This document shows, piece after piece, positions 1 to 5,044 of a stretch of DNA of 5,044 nt. Location: assembly GCA_017615375.1 (NCBI GenBank), contig JAGAAH010000229.1, forward strand, positions 1 to 5,044. Reading direction: 5' to 3'. Each line of letters opens with the position of its first letter. The first letter of the stretch is position 1. The notes under the pieces were generated by a model. The model was not told where the DNA came from. It saw nothing but the letters and a program-made list of their open reading frames with translations, and ran no database searches. Source of the stretch: Lachnospiraceae bacterium (GTDB lineage: Bacteria; Bacillota; Clostridia; Lachnospirales; Lachnospiraceae). The position numbers were made by a program, and so were the translations under genes.

Positions 1-897
1 TACAAAGAAGCGTCAAAGTTACGCGAAGGCTGCCCTCTTACACTGAAAGAAGGACGAATCTGGTTTAATAAAGAATTCGGAAACTGCAAGGATAACGATA
101 AAACCTCGTCTCAAGAACAGTCTCATGATTCAACCGAGCTTCTTAGAATCGAAGAACTGGCAGCCGGCTACAAAGATAATCCGTACGTTCTTCGAAATGT
201 CGAACTCACAATCAATAAAGGCGAATTTATTTGCCTATTAGGCGGTAATGGAGCGGGGAAAAGCACAATTTTGAAAACCCTCCTTAAAGAAGCTGATCTA
301 ATCGACGGCAGAATCTATTATAAGGGTAAGAAGGTGAAGGTACTTCCGACCGGTTACGGTGAAGTCGTATACCTTCCGCAGAACCCAATGTCTATGTTTA
401 CCGAGGTTACGGTGGCTGAGGAAATCGAGTCTATGTATGAGTTTAAGCTTGTGCCAAGCGATGAAAAGACGGCAGAACAGACATTGAAAGAGTTTCATCT
501 CGAAGAACTTCGCAATCTACATCCATACGATTTATCAGGTGGCCAGATGCAGCGGCTGGCACTTGCAAAGACGCTAATATTAAATCCTGATTTATTATTA
601 ATTGACGAACCGACGAAAGGCATGGATCCGGGGTTCAAAATCGAATTTGCGTCAATTCTTAACAATCTCAAAAATCGCGGCAAATCAATCCTTATGGTAT
701 CACATGACGTGGAATTTGCCGCTTGTTATGCTGACAAGTGTGCGCTTTTATTCGATGGGGAAATAGCAGATTTCAAAGAAAGACGTGAATTCTTTGCGGG
801 AAATATCTTCTATAAGACTGCAGTGAACAGCATGGTAAGAGATATCTTGCCTACTTGCAATACTGTCATGGAGGTAATGGAATGTATTACGCGATAG
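1..897 (+). CDS. Duplicated ECF transporter ATPase (EcfA-like, CbrU type), C-terminal part; 5' end outside window
   Basis: Cytoplasmic ATPase that powers an energy-coupling factor vitamin importer. The frame is open from base 1, so the gene starts upstream and 298 residues are visible. The first ~20 visible residues (CPLTLKEGRIWF) look like the segment joining two ABC domains in duplicated ECF ATPases. A low-complexity polar linker follows, and then a complete second ABC domain. Its motifs are the aromatic A-loop Tyr in AAGY, Walker A GGNGAGKST (bases 241-267, visible residues 81-89), Q-loop YLPQNP (Gln127), signature LSGGQMQR (532-555), Walker B LLLIDEP with catalytic Glu203, and the switch His235 in VSHD. 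All key residues are intact, so this half should be active. A TTG at 271 falls inside Walker A and is not a start. The tail (FYKTAVNSMVRDI) is typical of ECF ATPases. The 3' end overlaps the S-component gene by 16 bases. The duplicated layout matches CbrU of predicted cobalamin ECF systems, but the substrate assignment rests on context. Confidence 0.9.
   Translation, partial: YKEASKLREGCPLTLKEGRIWFNKEFGNCKDNDKTSSQEQSHDSTELLRIEELAAGYKDNPYVLRNVELTINKGEFICLLGGNGAGKSTILKTLLKEADLIDGRIYYKGKKVKVLPTGYGEVVYLPQNPMSMFTEVTVAEEIESMYEFKLVPSDEKTAEQTLKEFHLEELRNLHPYDLSGGQMQRLALAKTLILNPDLLLIDEPTKGMDPGFKIEFASILNNLKNRGKSILMVSHDVEFAACYADKCALLFDGEIADFKERREFFAGNIFYKTAVNSMVRDILPTCNTVMEVMECITR
870..874 (+). promoter_or_regulatory. 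Ribosome binding site GGAGG deciding the S-component start
   Basis: GGAGG lies 7 bases before the ATG at 882, inside the last codons of the ATPase gene. It favours ATG 882 over the earlier in-frame TTG at 855, which has no comparable site. The ATG at 877 is in the ATPase frame and is not a candidate. Confidence 0.8.
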
Positions 898-1532
898 GAA
901 GCCTCGTTGCGGCGCTTTTACTCATATTTATATTTCATAAGGTCTTCCACATCGAGAAGAAATCGGCGAGAGAGATTATGATGCTCGTTATCTTAATCGC
1001 GCTTACCGTTCTCGGAAACCTTGCGTCCGTCCAGGTGTTACCGTTCCAGTTTGGAACCGCGATGGTAATAATTTCCGCAGTTGGATTCGGACCGGAAGCA
1101 GGCTTTATAGTCGGCGCGATGGCGCGTCTTATCGTTAACTTCGCCCAGGGCCAGGGACCATGGACTCCGTGGGAGATGATGGGCTGGGGAATATTAGGAA
1201 TTTTAACAGGTGTTTTTTTTGCGAAAAGAGAGAAAAATACTCTGAAAAATGATATTATATTAGTAGGGTGGACTTTTCTTTCGGTCTTCCTTCTCTATGG
1301 TACACTTATGAACCTTTTTACCTTCCTTTTTGCGGTAAGGTATGCAGGGAACGATTCGATTTCGGATATCTTCATAAGAACGTACGCGGCAGGGATTCCG
1401 TACGATTTGCTCCACGCCGTACGCGCGGGAATCGCGGTATTTCTTTTATCCAATCCGGTATTAAAACGAATTGACAGGATAAAAGTGAAATACGGCTTTT
1501 ACCGAATTAAAAGACAAAGGAGAACATCATGA
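882..1532 (+). CDS. ECF transporter S component, predicted cobalamin/corrinoid type (CbrT-like)
   Basis: Integral membrane protein of 216 residues that would bind the substrate and dock on the shared EcfT/EcfA module for import. Hydrophobic segments lie at about residues 4-22, 32-50, 57-70, 73-88, 99-114, 125-150 and 178-194. These make the usual six-helix S-component core plus one extra N-terminal helix. A polar KKSARE junction precedes the core, as in the family I recall. The strongest marker is GQGPWTPWE at residues 90-98 (bases 1149-1175), followed by a Gly-rich helix (WGILGILTG). I know this from a family of clostridial S components found beside duplicated ECF ATPases and secreted squalene-oxidase-repeat or DUF4430 proteins. 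The start at ATG 882 is set by GGAGG 7 bases upstream. The gene overlaps the ATPase by 16 bases and shares ATGA with the next gene, so translation is probably coupled. The C-terminal tail is very basic (cytoplasmic by the positive-inside rule). Membership of the S-component class is secure. Cobalamin as substrate is an inference, and another large ligand is possible. Confidence 0.85.
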   Translation: MYYAIGSLVAALLLIFIFHKVFHIEKKSAREIMMLVILIALTVLGNLASVQVLPFQFGTAMVIISAVGFGPEAGFIVGAMARLIVNFAQGQGPWTPWEMMGWGILGILTGVFFAKREKNTLKNDIILVGWTFLSVFLLYGTLMNLFTFLFAVRYAGNDSISDIFIRTYAAGIPYDLLHAVRAGIAVFLLSNPVLKRIDRIKVKYGFYRIKRQRRTS

Positions 1533-2560
1533 AGAAAAGATTTTTAGCGCTTGTACTTGCGTTGACAATGATTATGTCCGCATTTACAATGCCGACAAGC
1601 GTTTCTGCAAAAACCGGAGCAGAAGTCGCAACAGTTACAGAAGCAAAGGTACAGTTTAGTGAGATTACCAAGGCGTACAAAGAGTCGTACATCAAGGTAA
1701 GAAAAGAGATTACCCCTGAATACGGCAACGAATGGAATATGCTTATCGTTGCAAAGTCCGGCAACAAGGGCAAGAGCACCGATTGGTTATTCAATAAGTA
1801 CAGCACAAACCTTGCAACCACACTTAAGGTTAACGGCGGCAAGCTTATGAATAAGGATCAGGACGGCAACCCTGTTGACGCCAAGATTACAGATTACGAG
1901 AGAGTAGCAATCGCGCTTTCGGCAATCGGCAAGAATCCTACTAAGTTTTACGGATATAACTTACTTGAGCCAATCGCTGATTACGATGCAGTAACAGGTG
2001 TTGGTATCAACGCAGTTATCTATGCACTTCTTGCACTTGATTCGGGTAACTACGCAATGCCGACAACAAAGAGCGGCAAGCAGGCAACCAAGAAGATGTA
2101 CCTCGATTATATATTGAATGCAGAGCTTCCTAACGGCGGATTCAACTGGGGATTCGATGACGCAGTTGACCCTGACCTTACGGGAATGGCAATCACAGCA
2201 CTTGCACCATACAGAAAGTTTAAGGCAGTTAATGCGGCAGTTGATAGAGCACTTACAGCTCTTTCGGAGATTCAGACAGACGACGGCTCTATGGAGAGCT
2301 GGGGCTCAAGAAACGCAGATTCTACCGCATGGGTAGTAATCGCCCTTACGGCACTTGGTTTGGATCCTCATAAGGATGCAAGATTTACCAAGAACGGCAC
2401 ACCGGTTCTCGACGCACTTTTAATGTTCTACATGGGCAACGGCGAGTTCTCATGGATTACGGATAACACATACAACGCATACGCAACCACGGAATCGGTT
2501 ATGGCACTTACGGCATACATCAATTTCGCAGCTAAGCGTGCGTCACTTTTTAAGAATTAA
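1529..2560 (+). CDS. Secreted alpha/alpha-barrel protein (prenyltransferase/squalene-oxidase repeats; transcobalamin alpha-domain-like)
   Basis: A 343-residue exported protein, probably an extracellular ligand-binding protein for the ECF importer encoded just upstream. The N-terminus is a classic Sec signal peptide: KKR, a hydrophobic core at residues 5-21, and VSA|K cleavage after Ala27. There is no lipobox Cys. The mature chain shows six recurring helix patterns of the alpha6-alpha6 toroid: EWNMLIVAKSG (68-78), DYERVAIALSAIG (122-134), GINAVIYALLALDSG (159-173), DLTGMAITALAPY (216-228), DSTAWVVIALTALG (264-277) and TTESVMALTAY (320-330). Between them are Gly-rich turns such as LPNGGFNWG (200-208) and DDGSMESWG (251-259). 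It lacks the DxDD and DxDDTA-type motifs expected of terpene cyclases, so a catalytic role is unlikely. The fold equals the alpha domain of intrinsic factor/transcobalamin; the DUF4430-like beta domain often paired with it is absent. Start ATG 1529 has AAAGGAG 6 bases upstream and overlaps the previous stop (ATGA). The gene ends in tandem TAA codons before a hairpin. The ligand identity is inferred. Confidence 0.8.
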   Translation: MKKRFLALVLALTMIMSAFTMPTSVSAKTGAEVATVTEAKVQFSEITKAYKESYIKVRKEITPEYGNEWNMLIVAKSGNKGKSTDWLFNKYSTNLATTLKVNGGKLMNKDQDGNPVDAKITDYERVAIALSAIGKNPTKFYGYNLLEPIADYDAVTGVGINAVIYALLALDSGNYAMPTTKSGKQATKKMYLDYILNAELPNGGFNWGFDDAVDPDLTGMAITALAPYRKFKAVNAAVDRALTALSEIQTDDGSMESWGSRNADSTAWVVIALTALGLDPHKDARFTKNGTPVLDALLMFYMGNGEFSWITDNTYNAYATTESVMALTAYINFAAKRASLFKN

Positions 2561-2572
2561 TAAGGATTTTAA

Positions 2573-2597
2573 TGCGGGACTTAACTTAAGTCCCGCA
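2573..2597 (+). terminator. Hairpin after the transporter operon, probable intrinsic terminator with weak T tract
   Basis: A perfect 12-base inverted repeat (TGCGGGACTTAA / TTAAGTCCCGCA) is separated by one base. As RNA it would fold into a 10-bp GC-rich stem with an AACTT loop. It begins 12 bases after the stop codon at 2558-2560. The following sequence (AAGTTTATAAAAC) is only a broken T tract, so termination may be partial. The rest of the 87-base gap to the next gene is A-rich, and I see no convincing -35/-10 pair in it. Confidence 0.6.
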
Positions 2598-2647
2598 AAG
2601 TTTATAAAACAAAATTTAAGTGTAGAGACACAATTACGGAGGTTATT

Positions 2648-3451
2648 ATGGCAAAGAATAGCAAGTATGAACGACTACTCGAACTGTTAAGAAGCTACGG
2701 CAGCGTGGCCGTGGCATTCTCCGGAGGTGTGGACTCTACACTTCTTTTGTATGCGGCAAGAGAAGCTTTAGGTGAGAAAGCAATCGCAGTGACCGTCATG
2801 AGCGATTTTATTCCTAAGTGGGAGAGTAAGGAAGCGGAGGAATTTTGCCGAAATAAAAGAATAGAACATAAGATACATGTAATCGAAGGATTGTCAATCG
2901 AAGGATTTGCGGCAAATCCTAAGGACAGATGCTATATCTGTAAAAAAGCGCTTTTTTCAAAGATGCTCGAAATCGCAGCAAAAGAGGGCATTAGCGCAAT
3001 AGCCGAAGGCTCGGTTATGGACGACTTATCCGATTATCGTCCGGGTTTAAAAGCGCTTGCCGAGCTTAATATCAAAAGCCCGCTACGTGAAGCGGGGCTT
3101 ACTAAGGCGGAAGTCAGAGAATTATCGAGAGAATTCCTTCTTCCGACAGCAGAGAAGCCGTCATATGCGTGCCTTGCCTCACGATTCGTATACGGCGAAG
3201 AGATAACGATAGAGAAGCTTCATATGGTAGAAGAAGCAGAAGAATTCCTCATGGACAGAGGATTTAAGAATATGCGTGTGCGCATGCACGGCATGATGGC
3301 AAGAATAGAAGTACCTGAGAAAGATTTTAACGCACTTCTTGAGATTAAAGACGTGCTTATAGATAGATTTAAAAAGCTCGGATTTACTTACATTACGATG
3401 GATTTGCAGGGATTTAGATCCGGATCCATGAATGAAGTAATCAAGAAATAA
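2648..3451 (+). CDS. larE: LarE, ATP-dependent sulfur transferase of nickel-pincer nucleotide cofactor synthesis (three-Cys, probable [4Fe-4S] subtype)
   Basis: Cytoplasmic PP-loop enzyme of 267 residues, the usual LarE length. It adenylates the carboxylates of the LarB product (pyridinium-3,5-biscarboxylic acid mononucleotide) and converts them to thiocarboxylates. LarC then inserts nickel to make the cofactor of lactate racemase LarA and related enzymes. The PP-loop SGGVDS is at residues 25-30. Other family blocks are DDLSDYRPGLKAL (125-137), KPSYACLASRFVYG (170-183), the MRVRMHGMMARIE region, and the C-terminal LQGFRSGSMNE. Cys175 corresponds by alignment to the sacrificial cysteine of Lactobacillus plantarum LarE. 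Cys95 and Cys98 (DRCYICKK) are added. This three-Cys pattern is known from LarE proteins that hold a [4Fe-4S] cluster and can act without consuming a cysteine. The start ATG 2648 has GGAGG at 2638-2642, 5 bases upstream. The stop is TAA followed directly by TGA. No larA, larB or larC is in view. An alternative role in another sulfur transfer pathway cannot be excluded. Confidence 0.92.
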   Translation: MAKNSKYERLLELLRSYGSVAVAFSGGVDSTLLLYAAREALGEKAIAVTVMSDFIPKWESKEAEEFCRNKRIEHKIHVIEGLSIEGFAANPKDRCYICKKALFSKMLEIAAKEGISAIAEGSVMDDLSDYRPGLKALAELNIKSPLREAGLTKAEVRELSREFLLPTAEKPSYACLASRFVYGEEITIEKLHMVEEAEEFLMDRGFKNMRVRMHGMMARIEVPEKDFNALLEIKDVLIDRFKKLGFTYITMDLQGFRSGSMNEVIKK

Positions 3452-3484
3452 TGAAAATCAGTCAATAGACAGCAATATAAAGCG

Positions 3485-3489
3485 AGGAG
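3485..3489 (+). promoter_or_regulatory. Ribosome binding site AGGAG with long spacing for the beta-CASP gene
   Basis: AGGAG lies 11 bases before ATG 3501, longer than the 5-7 bases seen for the other genes here. No nearer in-frame start exists, and the protein begins correctly with the family N-terminus MRIQFLGA, so ATG 3501 stands. The wide spacing could lower translation somewhat. Confidence 0.55.
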
Positions 3490-3500
3490 ACGATAAGCCT

Positions 3501-5044
3501 ATGAGAATTCAATTTCTTGGCGCAGACAGAGAAGTTACGGGAAGCTGCCATTATGTTACGTTTAACGATAAGCACTTTCTCGTAGATTGCGGTATGGAGC
3601 AGGGCGCAGACCAGTACATGAGTCAGGAGCTGCCGGTTAATGCGGCGATTATCGACTACGTACTCGTTACACACGCACATATCGATCATTCGGGATTACT
3701 CCCGCTCCTATATAACCACGGTTTCAGAGGTAAAATCTATGCGACCAAAGCGACGACCGAATTATGTAACATAATGCTTAAGGATTCGGCGCATATACAG
3801 GAATTCGAAGCTGAGTGGAGGAATAGAAAAGGAAAGAGAATCGGTAAGGAAGAGATTAAACCGCTCTACGATATTAATGATGCACAGGGCGTAATGAATC
3901 ACTTCGTACCGTGTCCATATCACGTACAAATAGAGATTTGCGACGGATTGTGGATTCGCTTCGTTGATGCGGGACACTTGCTCGGTTCGTCATCCATAGA
4001 AGTCTGGGTAACGGAAGATGATGTCACGAAGAAGCTTGTATTCTCCGGAGATATCGGAAACGGAAGCAAACCGTTAATTAAGGACCCTGAATATATAGAA
4101 GATGCGGATTACGTTATCATGGAGTCCACTTACGGTAACAGAAATCATGAAGCGTCGCCTGACTTTGCGAAGGCGCTCGCAGACATAATTAACAGAACTT
4201 TTACCAAGGGCGGAAACCTTGTAATTCCGGCGTTCTCTGTAGGACGTACTCAGGAATTACTATACTTCATGCGTAAGATTAAGGAAGAAGATTTGCTTCC
4301 TGCTTACCGCGACTTTGAAGTATATATCGATAGCCCGTTGGCTTTGGAAGCTACCAACATCTTCCATGAAAACGAAGCGGATTGCTTCGGTGAAGAAGCG
4401 CTGGAGCTTGTAAAGAAGGGCATTAACCCGATTAAGTTTGAAGGATTAAAAACCGCGGTATCATCCGACGAATCGAAGATGATTAACTTTAACGCGAAGC
4501 CTAAGGTAATAATCTCAGCATCGGGTATGTGTGATGCGGGACGTATAAGACATCACTTAAAGCATAACCTGTGGCGCAAAGAATCGACGATACTTTTCGT
4601 AGGATTCCAGGTACCGGGAACCTTGGGCCATGCGCTACTTATGGATAATGTTAAGGAAGTTAAGCTATTCGGCGAGACGGTCCTTGTTGAAGCAGATATC
4701 GAGAATCTGCACGGCTTCTCGGGACACGCTGACCTTAATCACTTAACCGAGTGGATTAATCACTTTAAGAAAAAGCCGGTCAAGGTATTCATTGTACACG
4801 GCGAAGAAAGCGTAGCCGTAGGATTCGGCGGATACTTACGCGATGAATTCGGATTCTCGACCTATGTACCGTATAGCGGCGACGCATTCGATCTCGTTAC
4901 GGGAATGCAGGTAGCAGAAGGCTCGCATGAACCTGTAGCCAAGAAGAAGGGCAAGAAGGGTCCTAATACAGAGTTTGATCGTCTTGTTATAATCGGTGAG
5001 AGATTGGCAGCAGTAATTCAGAAGTGCAGAGGAATGGCAAATAA
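3501..5044 (+). CDS. MBL-fold/beta-CASP RNA-processing nuclease (YSH1/TTHA0252-like), 3' end outside window
   Basis: A cytoplasmic zinc-dependent nuclease of the beta-CASP group, related to the CPSF-73/YSH1 family and to Thermus TTHA0252; the likely role is RNA cleavage or turnover. The frame stays open to the last base, showing 514 residues, so probably only a short tail is missing. Metallo-beta-lactamase motifs are all present: Asp29 in FLVDCG (motif 1), HAHIDH with His58, His60, Asp62 and His63 (motif 2, bases 3672-3689), His159 in DAGHLLGSS (motif 3), and Asp184 in FSGDIGN (motif 4). The beta-CASP motifs follow: Glu208 in MESTYGNR (A), the HHLKH segment at 351-355 after SASGMCDAGR (B), and His409 in GFSGHAD (C). 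The VHGE strand ends the nuclease core. A Lys-rich patch (KKKGKKG, 481-487) follows and may touch RNA. The gene follows larE by 49 bases with no terminator, so it may be co-transcribed. I see no functional link between the two. The exact RNA substrate and polarity cannot be read from the sequence. Confidence 0.9.
   Translation, partial: MRIQFLGADREVTGSCHYVTFNDKHFLVDCGMEQGADQYMSQELPVNAAIIDYVLVTHAHIDHSGLLPLLYNHGFRGKIYATKATTELCNIMLKDSAHIQEFEAEWRNRKGKRIGKEEIKPLYDINDAQGVMNHFVPCPYHVQIEICDGLWIRFVDAGHLLGSSSIEVWVTEDDVTKKLVFSGDIGNGSKPLIKDPEYIEDADYVIMESTYGNRNHEASPDFAKALADIINRTFTKGGNLVIPAFSVGRTQELLYFMRKIKEEDLLPAYRDFEVYIDSPLALEATNIFHENEADCFGEEALELVKKGINPIKFEGLKTAVSSDESKMINFNAKPKVIISASGMCDAGRIRHHLKHNLWRKESTILFVGFQVPGTLGHALLMDNVKEVKLFGETVLVEADIENLHGFSGHADLNHLTEWINHFKKKPVKVFIVHGEESVAVGFGGYLRDEFGFSTYVPYSGDAFDLVTGMQVAEGSHEPVAKKKGKKGPNTEFDRLVIIGERLAAVIQKCRGMAN

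Noticed and set aside
271..273. TTG 271 as the start of the ATPase gene
   Set aside because: It falls directly after Walker A GGNGAGKST, so a start there would remove the ATP-binding loop; the frame is open back to base 1.
855..881. Longer S-component start at TTG 855
   Set aside because: It lacks a good ribosome binding site and would add nine polar residues before the first membrane helix; ATG 882 has GGAGG at 7 bases.
1213..1220. Run of eight T inside the S-component gene, as a possible slippage or phase-variation site
   Set aside because: It encodes Phe codons in a membrane helix (GVFFA), the frame is intact on both sides, and eight bases is short for phase variation.
1529..2560. Squalene-hopene cyclase or prenyltransferase enzyme
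   Set aside because: The barrel repeats are shared, but the protein is short, secreted, and lacks the catalytic Asp-rich motif; a binding role fits better.
2598..2637. Promoter for larE in the A-rich gap (TATAAA at about 2603)
   Set aside because: No matching -35 box at proper spacing; the position expected for it falls in the hairpin arm. AT-rich sequence alone is not enough.
3462..3977. Minus-strand reading frames of 71-75 codons opposite the beta-CASP gene (3462-3689 and 3762-3977)
   Set aside because: They lie opposite a strongly conserved coding region, have no recognisable domain, and are explained as antisense shadows.

Overview
The window looks like a stretch of a Firmicutes chromosome, most likely from an anaerobic clostridial relative such as a Lachnospiraceae member. 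The reasons are moderate GC, strong GGAGG-type ribosome binding sites, tight same-strand gene packing, and duplicated ECF ATPase, LarE and beta-CASP proteins of the clostridial type. The taxon is an inference from sequence style only. All five genes read on the + strand. The first and last are cut by the window edges.

Region 1 (1-2560) is a three-gene run with overlapping or touching reading frames. It holds the C-terminal part of a duplicated energy-coupling factor (ECF) ATPase, an ECF substrate-binding (S) membrane component with the marker GQGPWTPWE, and a secreted alpha/alpha-barrel protein of the prenyltransferase/squalene-oxidase-repeat type. This barrel is the fold of the alpha domain of animal intrinsic factor and transcobalamin. 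The set resembles the predicted cobalamin ECF systems (CbrT/CbrU/CbrV type). The natural reading is an extracellular corrinoid (or similar ligand) capture protein feeding a membrane importer. The missing parts (first ATPase domain, EcfT, and possibly a DUF4430 protein) would lie to the left of the window. A hairpin at 2573-2597 closes the run.

Region 2 (2648-3451) encodes LarE, the sulfur-inserting enzyme of nickel-pincer nucleotide cofactor synthesis. It carries the three cysteines of the iron-sulfur-cluster subtype. No larA, larB or larC is visible.

Region 3 (3501 to the right edge) encodes a nearly complete metallo-beta-lactamase/beta-CASP RNA-processing nuclease, probably a housekeeping gene. 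It lies 49 bases after larE with no terminator between them.

The most interesting item is the possible bacterial counterpart of transcobalamin encoded in one operon with its importer. The rest is orderly and contains no mobile element, CRISPR array, tRNA or rRNA that I can see.
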